The notes: generated by a model not told the origin, from the letters alone. Shown: positions 1 to 8,127, counted from the first letter of the stretch. The stretch is DNA of 20,983 nt from CAYWRO01 sp964460345 (GCA_964460345.1 CAYWRO010000058.1:1-20983), one strand, 5' to 3'. Translations and numbers: made by a program.

Positions 1-306
1 TGCCTCCGCCTCTTTGAGGAGGATCCCGACACGCACGGCATCCTCATGATCGGCGAGATCGGCGGAACCGACGAAGAGGAGGCCGCGGCGTACATCAAGG
101 AGAAGGTCCGCAAGCCGGTCGCCGCGTTCATCGCCGGCCGCACTGCCCCTCCCGGCAAGCGCATGGGCCACGCCGGGGCGATCATCTCCGGAGGCGAGGG
201 CACCGCCGACAGCAAGATCGCGGCCCTGCAGGCGGCGGGCGTCTCCGTCGCCCTGAGCCCCGCGGACATGGGCAAGGCCATGGCCGAGGCGATGAAGATC
301 GGGTGA
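1..306 (+). CDS. sucD: Succinyl-CoA synthetase (ADP-forming) alpha subunit, C-terminal part
   Basis: The reading frame is open from base 1 and stops at 304-306, so only the last 101 residues are present and the start lies outside the window. The alpha subunit of succinate-CoA ligase carries the phosphohistidine and CoA-binding parts of this TCA-cycle enzyme, which makes ATP or GTP from succinyl-CoA. Visible family signatures are IGEIGG near the start and the active-site block KRMGHAGAIISGGEGTAD, whose His corresponds to the phosphorylated His246 of the E. coli enzyme. The C-terminus (LSPADMGKAMAEAMK) matches the usual end of the family, so the gene looks intact at its 3' end. sucC would be expected just upstream, outside the window. 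Confidence 0.95.
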   Translation, partial: CLRLFEEDPDTHGILMIGEIGGTDEEEAAAYIKEKVRKPVAAFIAGRTAPPGKRMGHAGAIISGGEGTADSKIAALQAAGVSVALSPADMGKAMAEAMKIG

Positions 307-369
307 TGAATCGCCGATTGCTACTCCAGAAGCCCGGCGCTCTGACGGCCGGGGACATGGAGACTCGAA

Positions 370-633
370 ATGCATTTTCTGCGCCGCTTGATGGGAAGCA
401 TCGGCTGCCTGGTTCTGGCCGGCATGGGAATCGGCGTGGCTGTCGGAGCGATCACGCCTGAAGATCTGGCCAGGTCCAGTGAGCGGAGCGGCCGCGCGGG
501 CGCCTTTGCGTCAATTTTCAACTGGCTGCTTGAGTCGGTCGGGGCCATTCCCGCAGGGCTCATCATCACCGTTCTTGGCCTTGCGATCCTGGTCATGCTG
601 TGGCTGCCGAGCCGGCGCACGCAGCGGAACTGA
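370..633 (+). CDS. Small hypothetical membrane protein with two predicted helices
   Basis: An 87-residue protein of no recognised family. Hydrophobic stretches at about residues 8-27 (GSIGCLVLAGMGIGVAVGAI) and 60-79 (IPAGLIITVLGLAILVMLWL) suggest either two membrane helices or a signal peptide plus one helix. A basic tail, PSRRTQRN, would be expected to stay in the cytoplasm. The ATG has GGAG (360-363) six bases upstream, which supports this start. It lies 63 bases after sucD on the same strand and could be co-transcribed with it; the next gene, nhaA, converges from the other strand with only 45 bases between. Other frames are open here too, but this one has the ribosome-binding site and membrane-like composition. 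Confidence 0.6.
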   Translation: MHFLRRLMGSIGCLVLAGMGIGVAVGAITPEDLARSSERSGRAGAFASIFNWLLESVGAIPAGLIITVLGLAILVMLWLPSRRTQRN

Positions 634-678
634 CCGGCTTTACACGCGCCCCCCCTCCGTCCGGCAAAAATCTGAGCG

Positions 679-2079
679 TCATTTCTCCGCCGCGGCGTGC
701 GCCACTTCCTCGGCCGGCGCGATGGTTCGCGTCCACAGCATTGCGACCCCCGTGACGGTTGCAATGGCCGACGCCGCGAGCACGCCGACCTTTGCCTGAT
801 CGAGCAGCGGTCCCGAACCGAATGCCAGGGAAGCGATGAAGAGGGCCATCGTGAAGCCGATGCCCCCCAGAATGCCCGCCCCGGTGATGTGTCGCCAGGA
901 GAGGCTCTCCGGCGCAGCGGCGATTCCAAGCTTCACCGCCAGCCAGGAGAAGCCCACGATCCCCAGCGGCTTGCCGATCAGCAGGCCCAGAAGCGTGCCC
1001 ACTAGCACGCGCATGCCTCCGGGCGCCGCCGCTTTCTCTTCAGGCAGGTACGCCCCGCCCAGGTCCACCCCCGCATTGGCCAGCGCGAAGATCGGCAGCA
1101 CGACGAATGAGATCCAGTTGTGCAGGCGCGTCTCCAGGCGGTGCAGAGGCGGCAGCACCAAATCGCAGTCGCGCTGCAGGTCGTGCAGTGTGCTCCTCAC
1201 CACCTCAGATTCTCCGGCCGAACGTCCGCCCTCTGACTCGCGCTTGATGAGATCGAGGTTCGACTTTGCCGCCAGCAGGAAGTTCGGGATATCCGCCCGA
1301 CCCTGTGCCGGGATAGTCATGGCCAGCAGAACCCCTGCAATGGTTGCATGCACGCCGCTGAGAAAGATGAACAGCCACAGCCAGGCCCCCACCAGCAGAT
1401 AAGGCAGAAATGAGCGAATGCCCAGCCAGTTCATGACCGACAGCACGCCCATCACGATCGCCGCGTAGCCGATGTACGCGCCCGCCACATCCTCCGTGTA
1501 CACGAACGCGATGACGAGCAGCGCGCCCAAGTCGTCCACAATCGCCAGCGAAACCAGGAAGATGCGCAGCGCATGCGGCGCACGTCCGCCGAGCAAGGCC
1601 AGCGCCCCGATCGCAAAGGCAATGTCCGTCGCCATCGGCACGCCCCAGCCGCGCAAGCCGGGCTGTCCCCAGTTGATCGCGGCGTAGATCAGCGCCGGCG
1701 CGGCCATGCCTCCCATCGCCGCGGCGATCGGAAGAGCCGCCTTGCGCACGCTCGACAGTTCGCCCAGCAGCACCTCGCGCTTGATCTCCAGCCCGACCAG
1801 CAGAAAGAACAGCGCCATCAGGGCGTCGTTGATCCAGAGTACCAGCGGCTTCTTCAGCGCCCAGGCTTCCAGCCCGATGTGGAAATCCGTTTCCTCAAAC
1901 AGATCGCGGTAGATGTGGCTCCACGGCGAGTTCGCCCACACAAGCGCCAGCACCGTCGCCAGAACCAGCATGATTCCCGGCGCAGCGCTGCGCCGCAGAA
2001 ACCAGTCGATCGGCATGAGCAGGCGCTCAATCGGCGCCGGCTTCAGACTCTCCCGCAACGCGCTGATCGGTCCAGCCAC
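679..2079 (-). CDS. nhaA: Na+/H+ antiporter NhaA
   Basis: NhaA exchanges cytoplasmic Na+ or Li+ for external protons and protects cells from salt and alkali. The 466-residue protein is rich in membrane helices. It keeps the key residues: D152 in MATDIAFA (E. coli D133), the ion-binding pair D182-D183 in AIVDDLGA (E. coli D163/D164), and K370 in IGKPLGI (E. coli K300). It is longer than the roughly 390-residue E. coli protein, with an N-terminal extension and a charged loop at about residues 262-315, an insertion seen in many longer homologues. The start is GTG, supported by AGGAGG four bases upstream (2084-2089); an ATG at residue 22 is the alternative. It follows the nucleotidase gene by 33 bases on the same strand, so the two are probably one operon. 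Confidence 0.95.
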   Translation of the reverse strand: MAGPISALRESLKPAPIERLLMPIDWFLRRSAAPGIMLVLATVLALVWANSPWSHIYRDLFEETDFHIGLEAWALKKPLVLWINDALMALFFLLVGLEIKREVLLGELSSVRKAALPIAAAMGGMAAPALIYAAINWGQPGLRGWGVPMATDIAFAIGALALLGGRAPHALRIFLVSLAIVDDLGALLVIAFVYTEDVAGAYIGYAAIVMGVLSVMNWLGIRSFLPYLLVGAWLWLFIFLSGVHATIAGVLLAMTIPAQGRADIPNFLLAAKSNLDLIKRESEGGRSAGESEVVRSTLHDLQRDCDLVLPPLHRLETRLHNWISFVVLPIFALANAGVDLGGAYLPEEKAAAPGGMRVLVGTLLGLLIGKPLGIVGFSWLAVKLGIAAAPESLSWRHITGAGILGGIGFTMALFIASLAFGSGPLLDQAKVGVLAASAIATVTGVAMLWTRTIAPAEEVAHAAAEK

Positions 2080-2112
2080 TGCTCCTCCTCGCTCGCTCCA
2101 ACCCGGTCGAAG

Positions 2113-3120
2113 TCACCCCGCTGCTTCCGCATCCAGCGCGGCCATGAGCCGCCCATGCACCCGCGGCGGCGCGCAGACGATCCCCCGGTTCTTCTCCAGC
2201 CCCCGCCCGGTGGAGAAGTCCAGCAGACGCCCCTCCAGATCTGTCACCAGGCACCCCGCCTCCGCCGCGACCAGTGACCCCGCGGCGTGGTCCCAGATTC
2301 GCTCGATGTACCCCCGTCTGGCCGGCACGCGCAGGTAGCCGTCGGCCTGGCCGCGGGCGACAACGGCGTACTTGCACTGGCTGTCCAGCCGCACGGGCTC
2401 ACCCAGCGGTTCCATCCGCCGCAGCACACGCGCGGTGAGCGATTGATCCGAATGCGTCGCCACGATGCTGTGGCAGATGCGAACCGGCTCATCCTCCGCC
2501 GGTACCGGCTGCAAGAGGCGCGACAACTCGGCCCGTTCCTCGTCTGCGCGTCCCTCCCACGCCCCCGTGCCTTTCATCGCCAGGTACAGGCTGCCAACGC
2601 TGTCCGGCTCATCAAGCGGCTCTGATTGATCCAGCGGCAGCGCCGGGCACGCCAGCGCGGCGACCGTCGGCGTTCCGCTCTCAATGAGCGCCAGCGCGAT
2701 GCAGTACTGCTCACCCCGCATGAACCCCTTCGTTCCATCGATCGGGTCGAGTGCCCAGAAGGCGCCGTGACGGGTGTCAGAAGCGCCGATGTCAATGGTT
2801 TCCAGGACGTCGTCTTCGCTGGCGTCCGGCCACACCTCGCGCACCGCGGCGATCACCGCATCCAGGTGGGCCGCGTGCTCCTCCGCACGCAGGAAGTGCG
2901 AGGACTCCTCCGCCACCACGTGCACCTTGCGCCCAAGACGCTCGCTGAGCGAGTGGATCACCGCCGCCTGCGTGGCGAAATCCGCCACGGTCACGGGAGA
3001 CTCGTCATCCTTGGTGATCGCACGGATGTCGGCGATCGAGCGCTGCAGCAGCCGTGCCACCGTCGCGCCGTCCAGCACGGCGCCCCGGGCCGCCTCAATC
3101 AGGTGAGATTCGCCGAGCAA
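2113..3120 (-). CDS. 3'(2'),5'-bisphosphate nucleotidase, HAL2/CysQ-like (inositol monophosphatase superfamily)
   Basis: The protein belongs to the lithium-sensitive, Mg2+-dependent phosphatases and most resembles the HAL2/MET22 branch. That branch removes the 3' phosphate from PAP, the by-product of sulfate assimilation and sulfotransfer. Metal-site motifs are complete: PVTVADFATQ (D47), VVAEES (E71/E72), FWALDPIDGTKGF (D125, I127, D128) and IWDHAAG (D277). The start is a judgement. I chose TTG at 3120-3118 because GGAGG (3127-3131) lies six bases upstream and the protein then begins MLGESHLIEAAR, giving 335 residues. A GTG at 3174 would also be in frame, but it falls in the loop of the terminator hairpin at 3161-3187. 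nhaA follows after 33 bases. An inositol-monophosphatase activity is a less likely alternative. Confidence 0.88.
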   Translation of the reverse strand: MLGESHLIEAARGAVLDGATVARLLQRSIADIRAITKDDESPVTVADFATQAAVIHSLSERLGRKVHVVAEESSHFLRAEEHAAHLDAVIAAVREVWPDASEDDVLETIDIGASDTRHGAFWALDPIDGTKGFMRGEQYCIALALIESGTPTVAALACPALPLDQSEPLDEPDSVGSLYLAMKGTGAWEGRADEERAELSRLLQPVPAEDEPVRICHSIVATHSDQSLTARVLRRMEPLGEPVRLDSQCKYAVVARGQADGYLRVPARRGYIERIWDHAAGSLVAAEAGCLVTDLEGRLLDFSTGRGLEKNRGIVCAPPRVHGRLMAALDAEAAG

Positions 3121-3131
3121 CACGCACCTCC
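3118..3131 (-). promoter_or_regulatory. Ribosome-binding site deciding a TTG start for the nucleotidase
   Basis: On the minus strand GGAGG (3131-3127) is followed by six bases and then TTG (3120-3118). A GTG at 3123-3121 is only three bases away and fits less well. This site places the start downstream of the terminator and not inside it. Confidence 0.6.
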
Positions 3132-3150
3132 GTGTTCGTGGCTCCGTCCG

Positions 3151-3188
3151 GAACGAGAAAACGGCCGGGCGCACAGCGCCCGGCCGTT
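3151..3188 (-). terminator. Rho-independent terminator of the HxHQ beta-helix protein gene
   Basis: A perfect 12-bp GC-rich stem (3161-3172 with 3176-3187) encloses a three-base loop. On the minus strand it is followed by TTTTCTC. It lies 28 bases after the stop codon at 3216 and should insulate the large secreted-protein gene from the nucleotidase-nhaA operon. Confidence 0.85.
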
Positions 3189-3215
3189 CATCCTAGACAA
3201 ACCTGCCAGCTGGGT

Positions 3216-6023
3216 TCACGCCGCGGTGATCGGCCCCGCCCCCAGCGGTGTCAACTCCCCGATTGCGGTCCCCAGTGTCGAGAATCCACCGCTCGGAGAA
3301 CGGCCGCCCAGCGTCAGATCGAGGTGATCCATCTGCACGACCACCGGCAGATCGCTCGTGACCGAGATCGCGTAGAAGTAGCGGCGATTCTCCATGCCCT
3401 CCTTCAGCACCATGTCTTCGGCGTGCAGGTCGACATACCCAGTCGCCCCGCCGGCAATCACGCGCTGGATCTCACACGCATACCCATCGGTGTACATGAT
3501 GCGGATCGTCACGGTGGCGTCCTGATCCACGCCCGGGTTGTACGCCGCGATGGACTCGTACACGTCGATTCCAGCTCGCGCCGGATCCATGAATCCTTCG
3601 GCGAACAGGAACTCCCGGCCCGCGGCGACGCCGGTTGCGCTGCTCACGCCGTCGCTCATCTCGTTGCGCGACATGCCCGCGTGCACCGGCAGGTTCGAGG
3701 TGTAATGCACGCTGAAGCGCTTGCCCAGGTACGGCGTCAGATCGCCGACGAGGGAGGCCAGGTCCACCGTGCCGCGGCTGTTGGCCGCCAGCGTTAGCGC
3801 GTTCGGCACGTGCATGTCCGTCAGTTCCGGGTCTTCAAAGTCGATCAACAGGCTGATGACCGCCGGCTCATTACCGTCCTCATCGATCAGCACGCCATCA
3901 GAAGCAACCGTGAACTGGGCGTCTTGGTGGAAGTGCACCTTCCTGCCGGCGAAACTCCCCCAGACATGCGCCCGCTGATGCATGTGCATCTCGGCGCGAG
4001 GGGCAAGGAAGTCGGCCCGCACCTTCGCGCCTCCCTTGAGGTGAATCCCGCACTCCGACAGCGCGATGATGTCGACGTCGCCCGGCGTGTCCGTCCGCGT
4101 GTTGATCGTGGAGTTCCCATCGACCTCGATGTTGCCACGGACGTAAACCGTCAGCGAAGCGCCCGGCCGCAGCTTGATGTGCGCATCGCAATCCAGCTTG
4201 AAGTCCTTGTCAACCAGGATCGTCACGTCGCCTTCGATCCACACTGTCGCGTTGCTCACGTCGAACTTCCGGACATGCATGTCGGAGTCGATCGTGTACG
4301 TCCGATTGCGGAAGAGCGCATCTCCGGTGCTCGGCCCAAGGTTCGGCGCCTGCACATCCGGCAGCGACAGTTCACCCTCGAGCGTGGTGATGTCGCCGGT
4401 GATTCGGGCGTGCTGGTGCAGATGCACCACGCGATCCGCATCTCCGTCCGGACCGATGAAGACGTTCCCGTCAATGATCGCTTTCTGATGCACGTGCACG
4501 GACGATGATCGCACGGAGTTGGTCGCAACATTGGCGATGTACCCCGCTTCCGCGTCAATCTTCGCGCTCTGGTGCAGGTGGATCTCCTTCGTCGCAAACA
4601 AGCCCGCAAAGGTCTGCTCCACCTGAGACTGGTACAGGAACGACAGCACCGCGTTCACCTCATCCACGGTGCCCGCAAAGCTCGCCATCGGAGCCACGCC
4701 GGCCGTGGAGCCCGGGCCCGTTGCACCCAGGGTCGTGAACCCATGTCCCTCTCCGGATGGGTCGTAGTGCGTCAGTGCCGCCACGATCGGCTGCGTGGAT
4801 TCCAGCCGAACGCTGAAGCGCCCTTCCGGCACAATCTCCGTGTTCGCGATGCTCAGGCCGTTGCGACGGTGCGCTGCGGTTGCCATCACCATCGAGGTTG
4901 GTGCGCTTCCGTTTTCCGGGTAGAAGGTCACCGTCACGGTGGCGTCCTGGCTGCTCACGTTCTGCCACACCAGGAAGTCGAAGACCTCCGGCCCCTTAAC
5001 GCCGTCCGCCAGCACCCAGAGTGTGCTTGCCTCCTTAGTGAAGGTCTCTCCCGTCGCCGTGCCGAAGTCGTAGTGGCTCAGGTTGGCGCTCACCGGGGCT
5101 GTGGCACGCACTTCCAGGGCGTACGGCACGCCCTGAGGCACGAGGTTCAGCGCCGGCCGTTCAAACTGTGAAATCGTGATCCCGTCGCGCGCATGCGCCG
5201 CCATCACGCCCGTGGCGATCACCATGTCGCGCTGCCCGACCTCGAACCGGGCGATCACCTGGTACGACACCGCCTCTCCGTTGGGATTCGCCAGCGGCAG
5301 GAACTCGTTGATCGTGCTTCCCGCGAACCCTTCCGGGTAGTAGAACGCGTGCGACAGGAACTCATCGTCGCCCGCGAACTTCACCAGCTCAATGTCCACC
5401 ATTTCAACCAGCGCCGACTCGCTCACCGGCGCGCCCGCATCCACCCCGCCGACCACCGGCACCGCCGTGAATGAACCTCCCAGGCCGGCCGACAGATCCG
5501 CCGTCGACATCGAGGCGATCGCCTGCACAACGCCCCACGACGCATCGTCCACCACCCGGCCGATCACCACCGCCTCGGCCAGTGCGGCCTCGTCGCTGTT
5601 GTCCGCCAGGTTGAAGATCAGTTCCCCGCTCGAGGGCAGCACCGCAACCGTTCGCGCCGCGGCCGCGACTCCCGCCCCGCTCGCAGCCGTGCCGACACCC
5701 GCCGTCGCGCTTAGCCCGCTCCCATCCGTGAACCGGAACGCTCCCGTCCGCAGCGTCCCGCCCTCTCGGCTGTGGAAGAACGCCTCGTCCAGGTCACCCG
5801 CATTCACGCGCCCGATCAGTTCCGCCGCCGCGGCAGAGTCGAACAACTCGACATCGATCGCGCCCACCTCCGTCCCGAGCCGCACAACCGCGTGCGAGGG
5901 GTCACTCAACTCCGCCAGCGAGGGCAGCGGCGCATTGGAGAGCAGCTTCCGCGCCTCGAGTTGCTCAAGAGCAGGGCTGGAACCGCCACAACGCGCCATC
6001 AACAGTGCCGTTCTACGCATCAT
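3216..6023 (-). CDS. Large secreted protein: LEPR-XLL-like N-terminus, degenerate cyclophilin-like domain, HxHQ beta-helix
   Basis: The function is unknown. From ATG at 6023 (GGAG nine bases upstream) the protein has 935 residues. Residues 1-30 contain LEQLEARKLLS, like the LEPR-XLL motif near the N-terminus of planctomycete surface proteins. Residues ~45-205 resemble a cyclophilin (GAIDVELFD, DEAFFHSREGG, VIGRVVDDASWGVVQAI, FTAVPVVGG), but the catalytic Arg expected after FFH is missing. Three similar ~110-residue modules lie at ~227-325, ~332-448 and ~803-935; the last two share DATVT, a Y/F-x-x-x-G strand and an ending like GFxTLG. Residues ~478-705 look like the beta-helix adhesin-like DUF7305 fold, with TVWIEGDVTILVD, LTVYVRGNIEVDG and DFLAPRAEMH, and carry HxHQ at 482, 510, 534, 680 and 697. 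No dockerin or PEP-CTERM tail is seen. An in-frame GTG at 6200 overlaps a possible -10 and is not favoured. Confidence 0.8.
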   Translation of the reverse strand: MMRRTALLMARCGGSSPALEQLEARKLLSNAPLPSLAELSDPSHAVVRLGTEVGAIDVELFDSAAAAELIGRVNAGDLDEAFFHSREGGTLRTGAFRFTDGSGLSATAGVGTAASGAGVAAAARTVAVLPSSGELIFNLADNSDEAALAEAVVIGRVVDDASWGVVQAIASMSTADLSAGLGGSFTAVPVVGGVDAGAPVSESALVEMVDIELVKFAGDDEFLSHAFYYPEGFAGSTINEFLPLANPNGEAVSYQVIARFEVGQRDMVIATGVMAAHARDGITISQFERPALNLVPQGVPYALEVRATAPVSANLSHYDFGTATGETFTKEASTLWVLADGVKGPEVFDFLVWQNVSSQDATVTVTFYPENGSAPTSMVMATAAHRRNGLSIANTEIVPEGRFSVRLESTQPIVAALTHYDPSGEGHGFTTLGATGPGSTAGVAPMASFAGTVDEVNAVLSFLYQSQVEQTFAGLFATKEIHLHQSAKIDAEAGYIANVATNSVRSSSVHVHQKAIIDGNVFIGPDGDADRVVHLHQHARITGDITTLEGELSLPDVQAPNLGPSTGDALFRNRTYTIDSDMHVRKFDVSNATVWIEGDVTILVDKDFKLDCDAHIKLRPGASLTVYVRGNIEVDGNSTINTRTDTPGDVDIIALSECGIHLKGGAKVRADFLAPRAEMHMHQRAHVWGSFAGRKVHFHQDAQFTVASDGVLIDEDGNEPAVISLLIDFEDPELTDMHVPNALTLAANSRGTVDLASLVGDLTPYLGKRFSVHYTSNLPVHAGMSRNEMSDGVSSATGVAAGREFLFAEGFMDPARAGIDVYESIAAYNPGVDQDATVTIRIMYTDGYACEIQRVIAGGATGYVDLHAEDMVLKEGMENRRYFYAISVTSDLPVVVQMDHLDLTLGGRSPSGGFSTLGTAIGELTPLGAGPITAA
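3933..4580 (-). repeat. Five HxHQ motifs in a predicted beta-helix
   Basis: Within the secreted protein the five motifs are HLHQSAKI (from H482), HVHQKAII (H510), HLHQHARI (H534), HMHQRAHV (H680) and HFHQDAQF (H697). The pattern is HxHQxA followed by a hydrophobic or beta residue. A related turn without the second His, HLKGGAKV, lies between motifs three and four. Codons differ among copies (CAC/CAT, CAG/CAA), so the repeats are kept at protein level and are not a recent DNA duplication. Confidence 0.85.
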
Positions 6024-6305
6024 CGCTCGCTTCTCCAGTTCAGTTGCGAAACTCCACCCTTGTTTCGGGGGGTGGCTGTCGACAGGACAAGCGTGATCCC
6101 TCGCCGCGGGGGGGCCAGCGACACTGCTTAACGCCTGCTCGACTTCGACGGGTGGTGCGGCCGGAGCGGGTTGCGATGACCGCACATCCGGCGCCCCCAC
6201 TATAAGCGGGTCCGACCTGTTGGACCGATAACCTTACGGCGAACGCAGGTCTGGTGACGCACGGACCGATCCCGACAATTCCCCGACGCGTACCACTGGA
6301 CCCTC
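6024..6305. promoter_or_regulatory. Divergent intergenic region between the secreted-protein and flippase genes
   Basis: This 282-base gap must hold the promoters of both divergent genes. On the minus strand TATAGT (6204-6199) is a fair -10 candidate for the secreted protein, which would give a leader of about 165 bases; no convincing -35 precedes it. A short inverted repeat, GGTCC/GGACC around 6209-6226, lies just beside it and could be an operator. No ribosome-binding site is visible for the flippase ATG. No gene or RNA is recognised here. Confidence 0.35.
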
Positions 6306-7976
6306 ATGGCCACAGCCCCTCCCTCAACATCTTCCGAGCCCCATTCCGACGCTGAGCATCAGCCCCACGCTGCCTCCGACCGGTCCGCCGCCCCGCCCAC
6401 GCCCGCCCCGGCCCTCGGGCAAACCGCCGGCCGCGGCCTGTCGTGGATGATGGTCAACACCGTCGGCTTCAAGCTCACCTCCTTCGCCGCCCAGATCGTC
6501 CTCGGCTGGTACCTCCTGAAGGACGAGTTCGGCGTCTACGCGCTCGCCACCGGCGTCGCCGCGTTCCTGACCGCCTTCGGCGAGAACGGCGTCCGCGAAT
6601 ACGTGATTCAACGCGGCGGACGGGACCCCACCCTCTTTGGGCCGGTCTTCTGGCTTGCCCTCGCCCTCCAGTCGACCGTGGGACTCGCGCTCGCCGCCGC
6701 GGCCCCTCTCGGCGCCGCGGCCTACGGCGATCCCCGGGTCATGCACCTCCTGCTCGTCATGGCCGCGTCTTTCCCCTTCATGGCGCCCGGCGCGATCTTC
6801 CGCGCCAGGGTCCGCATGGACATGCGCTTCCGCGCCATGGCTCTGTGGATCTTCGGCTCCGGCACGCTCCGCAACATCAGCGTTATTGCCCTGGCGATCG
6901 GCGGCGCAGGCCCCCTCGCCTTCGTCATCCCGTGGTTCATCGTCGCGATCTTCGACATGATCGTCGGTTATTCGCTCACGCGCATGCCTCTCTGGCGCAC
7001 GAAGCCTGAGGCCGGGCGGTGGCTCGGCATCATGCGTCATGCGATCTGGCTCATGCTTGGCGCGCTCGCCACCAACATCATCGAGATGGGCGATTACTTC
7101 GTCATCGGCTTCATCGTGTCGACCACGATCGCCGGTGCCTACTTCTTCGCCTTCCAGCTCGTTTCGCAGATCGGCGCAGTTCTCTCATTCAATGTCCAGC
7201 AGGTCCTCTTCCCCACGCTCACGCGTCTGCAGGAGGAGCCTGAACGCCTCCGAAGCGCGACCCTTCGCACCCTTCGCGCCTTCTCCTTCCTCGCGGCCCC
7301 GGTCGCCATCGGCTTGGCTGTGACCATCGGCTACATCGAGCAGGTCGTCTGGCAGGGCAAGTTTGCCGCCGATGCCGTCCCAGCCGCCCAAATTTTGTGC
7401 CTGTTCTTCGCCTTCCGCCTTACGAACGGCCTGACGATCTCCGTTTTGAAGGCGCGCGGCGCGTTCCGCGACTGGTTCTGGCTCACGCTGATCGAAGGTG
7501 GCGGCGTGGTCGCCGCCGCGGCGGCCGGCGCGGCCATCGGCGGGACGCCGTGGGCCATTGCCCTCGCCGTTGGCCTCTGGGCGTTCGTCAGCCGCTTCGG
7601 TGTGACCGTCTACGCGCTCCGCCCCAACCGCATCAGCCCGGTCGAGATCGCCGACGCCATGCTTCGCCCAACGCTGCTCGCCTCCGCGGCAGGCTGCATC
7701 GCCATGCTCCCCACGTGGGTCTTCGCCCCTCAGTTCCAGTCCTGGCTCGCCCCGATCACCGAGCTGGCGCCCCCGGCAGACCCTGACGCTGCCGGCTGGG
7801 CTTTCACTACCGCAACAGTCCACGCCATCCTCATGGGGGCGATTCAGGCCGCAATCTTCTCGGCGGCGTTCCTGCTGCTGGCCCGCGCCCTGGCCGCCGG
7901 GCAGTTCGCGGACTGCCTCCAGGCGCTTCCGGGGCGCATCAGAAGCATCGCCGGTCGCGTTCTGCGCCTGGCCTGA
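6306..7976 (+). CDS. Polysaccharide/oligosaccharide flippase (Wzx-like, MOP superfamily)
   Basis: A 556-residue integral membrane protein. The first ~40 residues are Pro/Ala/Ser/His-rich and probably cytoplasmic. The family region starts at about residue 41 with AGRGLSWMMVNTVGFKLTSF, then YLLKDEFGVYALATGVAAFL and FGENGVREYVIQRG, typical of the Wzx/polysaccharide-biosynthesis transporters that flip lipid-linked glycans across the inner membrane. Many hydrophobic segments follow, in line with 12-14 helices. Blocks such as GDYFVIGFIVSTTIAGAYFF and FNVQQVLFPTLTRLQEEPER are characteristic of the group. Its substrate cannot be inferred, as no glycosyltransferases are nearby. The ATG at 6306 lacks a clear Shine-Dalgarno sequence, so the start is uncertain by up to about 45 residues. 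Confidence 0.88.
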   Translation: MATAPPSTSSEPHSDAEHQPHAASDRSAAPPTPAPALGQTAGRGLSWMMVNTVGFKLTSFAAQIVLGWYLLKDEFGVYALATGVAAFLTAFGENGVREYVIQRGGRDPTLFGPVFWLALALQSTVGLALAAAAPLGAAAYGDPRVMHLLLVMAASFPFMAPGAIFRARVRMDMRFRAMALWIFGSGTLRNISVIALAIGGAGPLAFVIPWFIVAIFDMIVGYSLTRMPLWRTKPEAGRWLGIMRHAIWLMLGALATNIIEMGDYFVIGFIVSTTIAGAYFFAFQLVSQIGAVLSFNVQQVLFPTLTRLQEEPERLRSATLRTLRAFSFLAAPVAIGLAVTIGYIEQVVWQGKFAADAVPAAQILCLFFAFRLTNGLTISVLKARGAFRDWFWLTLIEGGGVVAAAAAGAAIGGTPWAIALAVGLWAFVSRFGVTVYALRPNRISPVEIADAMLRPTLLASAAGCIAMLPTWVFAPQFQSWLAPITELAPPADPDAAGWAFTTATVHAILMGAIQAAIFSAAFLLLARALAAGQFADCLQALPGRIRSIAGRVLRLA

Positions 7977-8043
7977 TCTGATTACGGTCTAGCGGGGGTC
8001 GGCTCCGAGCAGGCTCTCGCCGCCTGAACTCCAGCCTCAGAAA

Positions 8044-8127
8044 TGCCCGAGAGAGGATTCGAACCTCCACGCCCTTTCGGGCACTACCACCTCAAGGTAG
8101 CGCGTCTGCCAGTTCCGCCACCCGGGC
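8044..8127 (-). tRNA. tRNA-Leu (anticodon GAG)
   Basis: The minus strand folds as an 84-base class II tRNA. The acceptor stem GCCCGGG pairs with CTCGGGC (one G-U), the discriminator is A, and the T arm is GGAGG-TTCGAAT-CCTCT. The anticodon stem CTACC/GGTAG encloses TTGAGGT, giving anticodon GAG. The variable arm GTGCCCGAAAGGGCGT has its own stem, as expected for Leu. CCA is not encoded. It converges with the flippase gene. Confidence 0.96.

Noticed and set aside
634..678. Possible terminator between the small membrane gene and nhaA
   Set aside because: The CCGGC copies here are direct, not inverted, so no stem forms.
6024..6200. N-terminal extension of the HxHQ protein to GTG 6200
   Set aside because: The extra 59 residues look like no signal or domain, the GTG overlaps a possible -10, and ATG 6023 has GGAG plus a family-like N-terminus.
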